Shown piece after piece: positions 12,001-23,000 of a stretch of DNA of 64,000 bases. The DNA is from Asterias amurensis (lineage: Eukaryota; Echinodermata; Asteroidea; Forcipulatida; Asteriidae), in the NCBI RefSeq assembly GCF_032118995.1, contig NC_092668.1, positions 10,085,501 to 10,149,500 of the forward strand. Reading direction: 5' to 3'. A program made the position numbers and the translations under genes. Below the pieces are notes generated by a model, which searched no databases, had not been told where the DNA came from, and saw nothing but the letters and a program-made list of their open reading frames with translations. Numbering within the stretch: the first letter of the stretch is position 1; each line of letters opens with the position of its first letter.

Positions 12001-15000
12001 TTACACTTAACTACATTTCACAACAATCATGCTGATTATAATTTTATCTGCAGGTTCTTGCGGTCACCATTACTCAACTACAGGAAAGTTTCTGGGTATT
12101 AAGAATGTTTCAGTGACCTGAAATGAACAAACACACCAAACAATCCTATTCTGTGAAATACCCTTATACATAAGCGCAGAATAATCTGCTTACCATGAAT
12201 TTTTCGCTTACAGTCTTATAGGGAGTAGTCCTGTATATAACAGATCACTTGCACTCTCTTTAAATTCCGGTAACAAAAAACAGAAATGAAACAATATACC
12301 TTTTGCTTTTTCCATCCATGTCCAGCAACAAATGCCATAGTGAGACAGCCAAGAGCTCCAGCACCGGAAAACTTCAACGCTGAGCTCCCAAAGACTGCAA
12401 ACAGTCCGCTACCAACGAGCAAAAGAGTACGTCTCATCACAAAGGACGTCTAAAGAGATGTAAGTTTAATTTAAACAGAGTAAATTAATATGGAACCAGC
12501 CAAAACCAAAGTACGTAATATGACAATGGATTGGTACACTGCTATGTAAACATTTACTATTTTCATTAAAATTGCACGACTCGGAGCACAATTTCTCAGG
12601 CCTTTTTCAAAACCACAGCCTTGGCTTGGATTCTGGCAAAGCTGTATATCGAGAGAGTTAACTTGCGATTAGAATCAATTTTTGGTCTAAAGAACGCATG
12701 TTTGCACATTGGGTGCCAGACCAGGCTCCCCATTGGGCTGTATTGCATTTTGACAGAAAATGGCATCCAGCAACCTGGTGACTTAAGAAAACTAGTCACT
12801 CCATGTCGCAACTATCTTAATACACAGCTCTGAGTTCCAGGTTAGGTTTCCGATGTTGGTCAGTTATTTAAAAGAAATGTGCACTCTTTGAAGGGGTTTC
12901 AAAGAGGCAGACAGCCTAAAGCTGGAGCCCAAGCAAAATATTTGGATTTGAAAAGGGCCACAGAGCTTCTGCTGGCAGAACAACTGCTCAACACATTTTT
13001 TGTAAGAAAATATACAGCAGTTTCTGGTTAAAAAACTCTATGACAAAGGATCAAACTTGACACCCAATTTATGCAAAAAAAATTGTTGTTAATGATCGAC
13101 TCAAAGTTTCACAGATATGTGTTATATCATAGAAAGCATGAAATTTTAAGACAGTATATTAGGCATACAAGTGTGTTAAAAATGGACAGCAATGGAAAAC
13201 TTTGGGATGCCAGGTAGGAGCAGACAAAGCAAGTAATTTTTCCATTCAGAATGTAATCCTGAGAAGGCACACATTTCCACGAGCAATGGATTTACCTGGT
13301 AAGTCTGCTGCCGCCTAGTTCCCCTACAGTTTCCTATTGGAAATATAGAAGTTCTTGTTTCAAGCCATCACATCGTCAGACTAAATACAAAGAATCCATA
13401 ACCTACACTAAGGGTGGTTACCTGAAACCTGTCTGGTAAGTACCATAACACAACACCAGATATACAGCCAAAAGCAACACCAATTACAAGCTCCAATGGC
13501 CCACGAAATATGTTGTAGACAAGGTCACCTGGTGGAATGGAAGAAAGGACCAATCACTTAAGGAATGCATAGATAGTAACTAACACATGTTTCAGACAGG
13601 TGCCCCAGAGTCGCATAGAACCAAATTCTGAAGTACATGAAAAGTTTGACATCTATAACAGTTAGGAGGGACTGGACTTGCTAGAAGTCGAAAGATCTAC
13701 TGCTGTAGTCGTTCAGAATGACTCTGGAGCGCCTTAGCTTCAGACGTCGATCTTGTCCTGAGCCGAACCTAATGTAAATGTTATGTTAAGTTCGCCTTTC
13801 TGAAACCATAATTTATTTGGGTCGACCTAGAGTCGCTCCTTATCTATTTGGTCCGGCAAGACTCTAGCGCGCCTGTCTGAAAAGGGTGTAAGACAAGTCA
13901 ACTTGCACGTAGAACCATGCAAAAAAAAAATTTTTTTTTTATTCTTTTGAGTTTTGGCTCTGAAAAGCGCCACTCTGGTCTTGACTTTTTTTAACAGTAT
14001 ACTCTGCTGGTCTTCAGGAGAATGTTGGACTGCTGATGTTGAGTTATCAGTTCAACATTGCAACAATGTTTGTGGAAGGTCCGGCCGTTGATTAGCTTAG
14101 CCTGTTTAAAGGATGCTCTGGTCATTGACTTGAGGTGCTGAAAGCTAAAAGCCCTCCATAGAGCAAAAATGTGTACCCTCTCTTGAAATGTGAAACAGTG
14201 CTAGTACATGCACTCTCAAACCGATGTGTCTTCCGAGAGACACACTTATCACATTGACCCAACTCACCCGATGTCATCAACCAAAATCAGATCTTGGTTA
14301 TCTGATCAATCATCTTGGTTGTGCCATTCAAGTAGTCAGATCCACAATGTGTTATTACTGTGCAATACACATTTCAGGTTAGACACAAACCATTAAATAA
14401 CACATGCACACATGGTATATGCAACTTGACTCCCAAATTGACAGACCCTATGTCTGGATCTATTAAGAACAACAAATTTGACATGGGAATGGCAGATCTC
14501 TGCAGCTACGAATATATAATAATTTCTTCTCTCTTGGTGTCTATGGGGAACGCAAAATCATTGTCATTTGTTACCTGTTGCAAAAGCTGCACCAAGGATA
14601 ACCCCGAAGGCACTGATGGCCAGTACATCATCACAGGAAGCCGCAGCGATCACCAGGGTGGGGATACCCTTTGTGACACCATAACCTCTGTTCTGAAGTG
14701 ACAGCAAGGACGGGACGATCACAGCTGGAGTGACTGCTCCAAGAACAAAACTGAAAGACAGGAAAATGCAAAGGTGACTTTTTGTAATGTGTCGTGGTTG
14801 GGCGGTCTACTAGTGCATTGGAATCAAGTTCCGGTGTTGTCCAAATGTGTATGGTTCCAATTCAAGTCACTTGAATCCATGAGCAAGACACTTTGTCCTT
14901 CGGAATTTATAATGCTCTTCAAAGTCCAACCCTGTCAGTTTATAAATAAAAGGGGTTTGCCACTGTGTTTCCAGGATGGTTGACTATATATTGCACCACA

Positions 15001-17232
15001 TTGTAAACCCTTACAATGTGCTATACAACGGGTCTCATATTTCAAACACAGCTCTGCATACCAGTCATAAAAATAACATGATGCCTTTTGTGTGTGTAAA
15101 AAGCACTATTTTATAAGAACTATTAAGTTAAAACTGCCTTAATGGTCCGCTGGATAAGTTTGGGATGTCACCAAATCATCAACACATGAGGCTAACAGAC
15201 GCACTTTTGCCCATTGACACCTGACACATCTTAGTTTCACCAAGAGACCGACGAAGACGAGAGCAAGTCTTTCTGAATAGAGTGGGCGATTCAAACTGTT
15301 AAGAAGAGACCATTACTGTAATTGAAGGATTAGTGTCCAATAAAAAGTACTGTTATGGACAATTCTACATTAAATCACATAGTGATATGCCAACAAAGTA
15401 AAGCCGGTTCATACTTCCTGCGAATGCAAATGCGAAGCGAATTTGACGTGAATTTTACGTCACAACCCTCCTTTTGCAGCGATATTCGCAAGTGAGTTGA
15501 ACAAAGTTGAACTGCTGCAAATAATTCGTTGTGAGTTTGTGACGTCAACATTCGTATCGCATTCGCATTCGCAGGAAGTATGAACCGGGCTTAAATCTCA
15601 CCCCAACATAAATCCCCAGGCCCAGGGGAAGCCCAGTAGAAAATGAGACACAACGCCCACAGTACAAGCCTCAACTAAACATGGTGTGCAGCACAGCCTC
15701 AAGCACACCATGCTGAGACTCTTCAAGGCTTTGGCGTCTAGCCCAAGCCCCGCCCTTAGGAGGATCACTACCAGGGCGACGCTGCGGAGAGCTGAAGACC
15801 AGTTCTTATCGATGTGTGTTGCAACATTGATGTAGGGGATGTTTCGGAGCATGAAGCCAACAATGAGCATACCTGAGTGGAAGGAAATAAACTGCTATTG
15901 ACTATATATTACTCGAATGGGATTCGAACCCAAAACCCTTGCAATTCAAGAGTAATATGCCTGTGATATTTTTCGAACCCAAAACCCTTGCAATTCAAGA
16001 GTAATATGCCTGTGATATTTTTTCACAGGACTTGGGAAAGTACCGAGTATACAGTGCTAACACAAATCGGTGTATGGGTAAAAACCAAAATTAACATTCC
16101 TTATGCTTGAATGCAAATTTAACATCTAAAATGCTTTTGACTTGGCAACGGATGTTATTGTTGATGATTTGCAATTGGGGAGTTTTAAGAACAGGGTGGT
16201 AGCAAGAGTATTCATTATCAATGTGCACATTATCAGAACTAAAGAACAATGGAATCTTGTCTGGTAAGTCTGCTGCCACCTAGTGTTCCAAGATTCACCC
16301 ATTCACGGACATTACACCCAGATTGTTAACCTGCGACTTCTGATTAAATGTGCCAGCACTCTAACAACTGAGCTATGCAGCCGTAATGTTAGAGTCAATC
16401 TCTTTGTTTGAATGCCAATCAGAAGCCATTCAAGTGTAACTACCATTTGAAGTTTCTTTTCCAAATTTCCTAATTTTTTTCGTCAATTTTGTTTTGTTCT
16501 CTCAATTAAGTGTTATAAAATCAAGGGTTCAGTACATACTAACTACCGTTCACACATACCTAACAAAGCTGGCAATCGAACAAGCTTGATCAAAATGCCT
16601 CCAACCATGCAGCATATCACCAACACATACAATGCAAAGAAGTTCCCCCCTGGCAGAGCCGCATCCCCCGTCATACCCCACACCACACCCCATGACATCA
16701 ACACAAACAGAACCAAAGTCACATCCCGTGATACTCTCCCATGGGGTGGGCACATCAGTGAATGTTTCAACCGGGTGCACACAGATGGGTTATTGGGTAA
16801 AGGGTTATGCTCAGTCATGCACGGTCGACAGAACACCAGGCACGAGGCGGAACAGTGACTTCCACTAATCGCCTCATCTCTACCATCATCATCCGAGTCG
16901 GGATCCCGATCTTCAGAGTCCAAATCAAACTGCGGGATCTCAGGTGGGGTACGGTCCCACCGATCACTTCCCTCGGTCCCCCGAGAAACCTGGGTCTGGT
17001 AACCATCCCACTCCATGGCAGGGGAGCCTGGCTTGCTACTGTAGACGGGGCTCTGGCTTGGAGTGGCATAAACATTGCCTTTTTCAGGGGAATCGTAGAC
17101 GTTAGGTAGACCTGGTGTGGCATATATGACCTCTTGGTGAGGATCCGCATACTCAGTCCCTTGGTCGGGAGTCCCACGGTCTGGAGAGACATTCCCCTTG
17201 TGTCCAAGATTCCTCTTAACCGGTGATGACAT
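9086..17232 (-). CDS. SLC9B2: SLC9B (NHA2-like) sodium/proton antiporter, copy 2, complete
   Basis: Electroneutral or electrogenic Na+(Li+)/H+ exchanger of the NHA family in plasma or organelle membrane. Nine coding exons: 17232-16560, 15872-15602, 14750-14575, 13528-13422, 12449-12300, 11972-11864, 11232-11096, 10150-10073, 9346-9086. All have GT-AG borders, phases agree, and the sum is 1962 nt (653 residues plus TAA). The start is the first ATG after the acceptor at 17244, the same arrangement as copy 1. Residues 1-165 are a hydrophilic tail with an array of YxxP motifs (Tyr 28-55) and an acidic stretch (about 103-120). MCPPHG at 160-165 precedes the first membrane segment (~171-188); LPGGN is 193-197. 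Exon 3 carries the TP motif (322-323) and the adjacent aspartates D355-D356, matching the functionally essential Asp pair of human NHA2. Exon 7 ends with the family signature WLPKATVQ. A hydrophilic C-terminal tail of about 60 residues ends in DDTL. Human NHA2 is about 537 residues, so both tails are extended here. No canonical AATAAA is seen just downstream on this strand. Confidence 0.94.
10232..10596 (+). mobile_element. Family-A MITE (TTAA-ended)
   Basis: Starts TTAAAGCCATTGGACACTTT and ends AAAGTGTATAATGGCTTTAA, giving imperfect inverted termini bounded by TTAA on both sides. Lies in the intron between exons 7 and 8 of antiporter copy 2, about 80 bp from the exon-8 boundary. Confidence 0.85.
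11341..11492. mobile_element. Family-E MITE (CTAGGTGGCAGCAGAC ends)
   Basis: Inverted ends around ACTAGGTGGCAGCAGACTTA and AAGTCTGCTGCTACCTAGCA, bounded by ATGGGAAAC/GTCTCCCAT. In the intron between exons 6 and 7 of antiporter copy 2. Confidence 0.75.
13191..13339. mobile_element. Family-E MITE
   Basis: Left end AATGGAAAACTTTGGGATGC and right end GTAAGTCTGCTGCCGCCTAG...TTTCCTATT; ends 84 bp from exon 4 of antiporter copy 2. Confidence 0.65.
13591..13881. mobile_element. MITE with TTCAGACAGG ends
   Basis: Inverted ends TTCAGACAGG (13591-13600) and CCTGTCTGAA (13872-13881), with further matching of CAGAGTC/GACTCT and ACCAAA/TTTGGT inside. Lies in the intron between exons 3 and 4 of antiporter copy 2. 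Confidence 0.7.
14790..14870 (+). mobile_element. tRNA-like SINE head, decayed
   Basis: TCGTGGTTGGGCGGTCTACTAGTGC followed by ATGGTTCCAATTCAAG resembles A and B boxes. In intron 2 of antiporter copy 2, 40 bp from exon 3. Confidence 0.35.
15411..15592. mobile_element. Foldback MITE abutting antiporter exon-2 donor
   Basis: 182 bp with inverted ends AAGCCGGTTCATACTTCCTG and GGAAGTATGAACCGGGCTT, plus subterminal GCGAATGCAAATGCGA/TCGCATTCGCATTCGC. Its right edge is eight bases inside the intron from the splice donor at 15601-15600. A diverged relative is at 52138-52272. Confidence 0.8.
15923..16020. repeat. Perfect 49-bp tandem duplication containing a tRNA-like B box
   Basis: 49 bases from TTCGAACCCAAAACCCTTGC recur immediately (15923-15971, 15972-16020). 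With the preceding GGGA the first copy reads GGGATTCGAACCC, the complement of a pol III B box. Following sequence (AACACAAATCGGTGTATGGG) matches the tail of the SINE-like segment at 48300-48436. Confidence 0.75.
16172..16313. mobile_element. Family-E MITE
   Basis: Degraded left end (ACAGGGTGGTAGCAAGAG) and good right end GGTAAGTCTGCTGCCACCTA. In intron 1 of antiporter copy 2, directly before a tRNA-like segment. Confidence 0.65.
17035..17151 (-). repeat. Nine-residue tyrosine repeat (YxxP array) in the antiporter N-tail
   Basis: Within coding exon 1 of antiporter copy 2, tyrosines fall at residues 28, 37, 46, 55 and 64, exactly nine residues apart. The first four are in YADP, YATP, YDSP and YATP; the fifth is YSSK followed by P. 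Preceding residues often include V (VIY, NVY, NVY, PVY). At DNA level the 27-bp units are diverged, so this is an old, retained repeat rather than a fresh minisatellite. YxxP is the class of site bound, when phosphorylated, by Crk/Nck-type SH2 domains in Cas-family scaffolds; use of it here is inference. Confidence 0.8.
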
Positions 17233-17429
17233 CTTGATAATAGCTGTTGATACAATTATTTCATCTTTTATATTCTTCATTTATGTTCGTATGTTTCCAG
17301 ATAAAATGATTTATAAGACTTTTAAAACAACTCTTTTAAATAAAATACATAACAAAGTTACCTTGCAGGAATTACAATGAATCATTTAAAGGATAACCAA
17401 AAGCATTAGATACAAACTTGTTCCAAGCT

Positions 17430-17561
17430 GGAAAAGTTTCCGCATGGCGCCAACACTTTTTCATTCGATATGAAATAAAATAGTATCTCATTTACCTCAT
17501 GAGATAATCCCTTTTTGTAAAAATGAGTGAAAAAGTGGTTTCGCCATACGGAAAGTTATCC
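17430..17561 (+). mobile_element. Family-C MITE, 9-bp target duplication
   Basis: 132 bp, ends GGAAAAGTTTCCGCATGGCG and CGCCATACGGAAAGTTATCC (inverted), flanked on both sides by TTCCAAGCT (17421-17429, 17562-17570). A 9-bp duplication is typical of Mutator-like elements; assignment is inference. Confidence 0.85.
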
Positions 17562-18125
17562 TTCCAAGCTTATTCAGCATTGATTTTTTAGTGTTTCCCT
17601 CCCTCAAATCCCCAGGGCCAGGGGTCGATAACAAGGGACGGCGCGCTGATCACGGTAGCGATATTACAATAGAATTAGAAGTTCTTTTAAAGTTTTTCTT
17701 GACCTTGATATGAAGAATAATAGGGAATATTTTCATATCCTCTACTCTAGTGCTCTATCTATAAATGCAATCATCCTGCATGGTTCTTTTTCACCCATTT
17801 TTACCCATCAACAAAAGTGGAGTATATCTATTTGCAGAGTAAATTTCAAATTAGTAGTGCCAGTGGTGAAAAAGTGGCAAATATAGACGGATATTTTCCA
17901 ACCAGATGAGATACTCTGGCCTTTTTTTAATCGGATTTGTCTTCAGGCTCCGTTCTCTCGTCTCGAGCCCTGTGTGTTGTGTGAGTTCAAATGTGAGGCT
18001 GTGTGTGTGTGTGTGCACGTACGCAAAGCAAAACAACCGCGAGGCCAAGCTAGGCTGAGCGGAATCCGGAGCCGAAGCCGTGGTTTTGAAAATGGCGTAT
18101 GTATTAATCATCACATAAAATTAAA

Positions 18126-18257
18126 GGAAAAGTTTCCGTATGGCGCCACCACTTTTTCATTCGAAATAAAATAATATAGTATCTAATTTACCTGATTGAT
18201 ATATCCCTTTTTGTAAAAATGAGTGAAAAAGTAGTGGCGCCATACGGAAAGTTATCC
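18126..18257 (+). mobile_element. Family-C MITE
   Basis: Ends GGAAAAGTTTCCGTATGGCG and GCGCCATACGGAAAGTTATCC-type. Flanks share only AATTAAA. Confidence 0.85.
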
Positions 18258-18899
18258 CAATTAAATTAGTCTGAGTCCCCCAACAAGAAACACACAGTGA
18301 CACACAATGCCCACTGCACTGGCTTCTGTTCTGTCATGAGAAGTGCGAATGTTTCTGTTGATTGATTGAAATTAATGATCTTTGTTGATTGACTTTATTT
18401 TTATAAACGTTTAAATTCACCAAACAAATGTCAACACATACAATTTAAATGTGCACAATTCCTCCTCAATAACAACCACATCGTAATTTACCTCAGGCTC
18501 TTTATCTCATGCATACGCCAATAAATTGCGGGAAACCATGGACGAAAATACTGTCGGATCGTACGAGTTCAATCATAACATTGCCTTAGCGCGGGTGGAG
18601 CCAACTTGTGCTATGCATTACACAGTTACTATAACATGTACAGGATACAGGATACTGTACTATATGTTTGGATAGTCTTATATCGAGCCGTCTCACCTTT
18701 AAAAAGAGGGCGCTATAACTCCTAGGTAGTTTGTTGGAGCGCCATCATGGAGCATGCGCATAGCATGGAGGTAGAATTTACCTCCCCATGGTTGGAGATG
18801 TACTGTCTAGTTCCATTGTAATTCCTATCAAGTTTTGATATGACGAAAGCTTTTACTATAACTCTAGGATTTATTTCGAGCTACAGTGTTTAATTATAC

Positions 18900-19080
18900 T
18901 TTTGTTGATCATGGCCATCACATTAGGGTTGTTTTATAATTTCCGGTGCCCTACTGTTTTTCTTGCTTTGTATTTACTTTTGTACATGTACTTATATATT
19001 ATCTATTTGACATACTGTCTGTTTGTATTTGTAATTGTTTAATGGCCGAATAAAGAATAAGAATAAGAACAAGAATTAAG
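18900..19080 (+). mobile_element. LINE-like 3' tail
   Basis: AT-rich stretch ending with AATAAAG (19049) followed by tandem GAATAA/GAACAA units to about 19078, the layout of a non-LTR element 3' end with short terminal repeats. No coding part remains. Confidence 0.45.
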
Positions 19081-19381
19081 ACACAAAATGTCAACTTTCC
19101 CCTATATAAGACATACTTCATGACTTCCTCCATGATGGCGTGCCATGTAGTGCAGTAAACTGCCTGCCAGAACACTTATTGTAAACAAAGTTAACATGGT
19201 CTACACATTTCGCATTTGTTTTTAGATGAAACCATGGAATTGGTCTCCATAATGAAACTAAACATTTCAAAAGCTAATATTTTATGGTCACTTAGTTTTT
19301 TTTGACATCGTCGCCTTAAAGCCTACCAGCCTAGCCGCATTGAGAAGTTTGTTGACCTTGTGAAATGAAGCCTAGCCTGCG

Positions 19382-19439
19382 TATAAAAATAACGCGCGCG
19401 CGCCCCATCCCATGCACTACTTTAACTACGTCACGTGAC
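19382..19439. promoter_or_regulatory. Candidate core promoter: TATA-like box, CG-alternating tract and palindromic E-box
   Basis: TATAAAAA lies at 19382-19389, followed at once by an alternating CG tract (ACGCGCGCGCGCC). The 10-bp perfect palindrome GTCACGTGAC is at 19430-19439. It lies about 600 bp upstream of the ZFAND4 ATG, in an otherwise AT-rich region. CACGTG with flanking GT/AC is the binding class of USF, TFE3/TFEB and CLOCK-type bHLH factors. Which of the two divergent genes it serves is not shown by the sequence. Confidence 0.4.
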
Positions 19440-20040
19440 TTGGTTGCTAATGGAGATGTTCATCCGGGTACCTTTGACATTCGTCTCATATTGTTTAGCT
19501 GGTAGTGCTTCATCGCAAAACGCCCAACCAGCGCACTACCAAAGGAAAGTTGAAACGGAACCAGCGGTATATTATGAGGAAAACATTCCGCAGCTATTTT
19601 TTTCATGCATGCAAAGGATTTTAATGGTGGCTCTGCGGTTTATGAGAGTCGTGTGGTTGATCCCTGATTCTGTAAGGATAATTTGTGGAAAATGGGGCGA
19701 CTGAAAGGCGGTTGAAAACGATGGGCTGCCTCTTTACTTCCTAACAAAATACGGCAGAGGTAATATAACAAGTATGGGAGCAGAAGCTGGACGAAGACGT
19801 GAAAGAGGCGTGGGAAAATACATTTGCTCGTATTAAATCGACTGGGAATTTTGACGACATCACTGTTCAGTGCATGCAAAGTCAGTTGGCACTCATTGGA
19901 AGTTTCTTCAATGTAGACAGTACACCCACGGGCACTAGTTTCTTTGGCAGAAACAGAATCAGATTGAGAATGTCGACGTTTGGTGTGTCGCCATCAACAG
20001 TTAGTCGCATGTTCAGTGACAGTTAACGGCATCTACCGGG

Positions 20041-23000
20041 ATGGAGTATTTTGAGTACCCCGAATACGCTGACATCATGGAACTCTTTATTGAGACTCTG
20101 ACGGGTACTGTTTTCGAGCTTCGAGTGTCTCCGTTCGAAACCGTCATCTCGGTGAAAGCGAAGATTCAAAGATTGGAAGGTACGGTCATACATGTCATTA
20201 TCATTATTATGATATCAGATATGACGGTATGAACGAGTGGAGTGGATCTGAGAACACTGTCACTTCTTCCTTGCTTCTTTCAAGATAGAAACAATATTTG
20301 GGAGGCTTTGCCGTCTGCCGAGTCACATGGAAGAAAACAAAAATGAACCAACCATTCTGTGAAAGGGGTGTTGCAAAATACCTTGCCATATTTCCAACTG
20401 GCGAGCAGGCATTTAACGTAACCCTCCTCCCGATGGCCGCCAGGCCGGAGGGTTACGAGATCGGTTCGAGCGGCAACGGTTAATCTGGTCCAACATGTAC
20501 AATTTCGTACAATTTTGACAGCTAGTCACCAGATTTGCCCCATTTTTACCACTAGCCCGTCGGGCTATCAAACTGGAAAAATCAGTAGCCCGGCTGTAAA
20601 TCTGGTAGTCCCGGGCTAGCGGGCTAGTGGCAATTTCGACCCCTGTAATTGGTCTATAGATTCATTAATTCACCATAACAGCTTTTTGTTTTTTGAAAGA
20701 GTTAAGAATAATGTTCTGGTTGCAACACTACACCTAACAGTGCTAACCCCGATAAAAGTTTTAGTTTATTTGAAATATTTATTATCCATGTTTGTATTTT
20801 TTTTGTTTTTGAGATTGTGGCCCCTTGCAAATCAGTTAGATTGTTTATATTACATGAAAAGTCTATAAATGTATGTAAGTTAGGTCTACTTGTACTTCCT
20901 GTACTTGAAAACGTGTTCCTACTGGTTTTCAAAGGCTAAATATTACGGCTATGTAGTTAACTACATGTAAAGCAACACACCAATCAGCATTTCAATTTTC
21001 TTGCAGTCAACAAATGTCATGAACTGCATTTGGCGGGAAATGTGTCTGTAAATTGAAATGTGTTCATTTTGTAAGTTGTTTGTTATTTCGTTTTCACTCA
21101 TGCAGGAATTCCCATAAGTCAGCAGCATCTTATATGGCGATCTGTGGAGCTGGAGGATGACTATTGCTTACATGACTATGGGTATGGTTCTATTGTTGTT
21201 TGTTGCTTAGTTAGGCCAAGAACAAAAATGTACTAGTTGATCGTCCATGTTTTTTCCAAAAAGAGGAGGATGCGGTTTTTAAAAGTGTTTGTTACCTATT
21301 TCCTAAAGACCATCAGATTTTCCAATTGAACTGTCCTTTACAAAATGAATGAAATTCAAGGGCTGTGATTGTCTCCCTTGTTAAATTCAATGAATTAGCT
21401 GTCATTTTTCATAAACCATAAAATGTATACGCAATGTTAAGTTAAGGCATTGCCTAGCAACAACCTACACGTAGAATCTATTTACAAGTTGAAACTTATA
21501 AGTGAAAAAAACATTTACTTTGAGAGGTTTTATAGCCAAAATAGCATGTTAAGTTGGTGCATACCGTGCAATTGGTCCACAACACGCACCCTTTTATGTA
21601 AGTTTTGGCACTTTGACACAACTTCATGTAACTCAAATAAAGAGCAACTCTATGGCCCAGAGATCAAATCACTTTAGCCCTTAAGAAGAGAAAGGTCAAT
21701 TTTCCTTGTAAATCAACTCTGTGATATTTGCAATACCATTCGTACAATATGCTTTCCTAAATCAGCACTATGGTACCTTATGGGGTGTTATCTTTGTATC
21801 AAAAGTACTTGAGCCTTGCTCCACTAGTATTGTTTAGTTGATCATTTACTATTTGTCTATTATACATTTTTTTGTGCGTGTTCATTATTATTTGCCAATA
21901 CACAACAGAGATTGTTCACAGATTTTGTTGAGCTCCTTTAGTACATGTACACTGTGCACACTAAACTACAAGTGTGTGTGTGACTGTGTACATAGCTAAA
22001 AATAAAATACACGCTCACATTAATTGTATACAATTAGGACCATAATAGCTTGTAGGTGTTCATACTTGCCCTTGCGGTTCTTTGGGTGGTCCATTTGGAC
22101 AGCGAAAACATGTTAACATCTCAGAGTTTTAACTGCATGTTTTTCTACATTTTACCTTGGAAGGTACCTTCACCTTTCCTTTGTTGCATCTTCTTGCCCG
22201 TGTACCACATGACTCACTGTTGTAGAAACCCTAAAGTTGAACTGTTCTCATTCACAAAATAAGTCGTTTAAGCTGAAACAAATCAAGGTTTTGTTCAGTG
22301 AGTCTTTGGCATTTTAAGTAATGATTTGGCACCTTGTCTGATTGTCTCCCCAATTAGTAAGCTTTGTTCGTCTGATACTTCAAACTTGGAAAAACCATGG
22401 AAAAACATTGTAGAAGAAGATGGGTTTCTAGACACCAAACTTGACACACATGATTATGATGGATCAGATGCTCATATTTGGCATTGTTGGTTTGAAAAAG
22501 TCACTAAGTGCAAAATCTGACAGTGTTTTTAAAAGTTGTCATGGTTTGAGTTAATCAAAAAACAAACAAAAAATTGTGGAACATCTTACACGTATACTTA
22601 AGATGTGTTAGTGCCATGTGTGTTAGTAATTGATTATTTCCTATGCCATAAAAGAAGTTCTTTATTACATGTACCAGCCCATACTTTGGTTTGTCATGCT
22701 TGCTTAAGTTAGCTATACTGAGTTAAACATCTCATCAAAATGTGTGCCTATGTTTAAATTAAACTACCATTTGTTTCTTTCTCTTCAATTTCTTTGTTAG
22801 AATTCCGCCGAGCAGTTCTCTCAAACTGGTACTTGCCATGAGGGGTGGGCCTATCAACACCAGAAGGAGTAAGTCATCCATTGAATTAATAGTTTGATTT
22901 ATTGTACCTTATTTTGTGTACATGGATAATAACTGTGACCGAGCTAAATTTACCATATGGTACCTGAAGTGACTCAGTTAGGGAATACAAACACCTGTAG

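Larger units (their letters stand above)
17244..20040. other. Divergent intergenic/promoter region between antiporter copy 2 and ZFAND4
   Basis: Holds two family-C MITEs (17430-17561 and 18126-18257), a LINE-like 3' tail (18900-19080), and a GC-richer stretch at 19380-19440 with a TATA-like box and an E-box. Non-coding first exons of both flanking genes should lie here. For the antiporter, donor-like sites on the minus strand occur near 17360 (GTAACT) and 18490 (GTAAAT), but neither can be confirmed. Plus-strand reading frames at 19435-19704 and 19799-20026 show no recognisable domain and are more likely 5' UTR or intron. Confidence 0.5.

Noticed and set aside
16550-17255. Overlapping frames on both strands across antiporter exon 1
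   Set aside because: Shadow frames of the real exon, with no splice or domain support.
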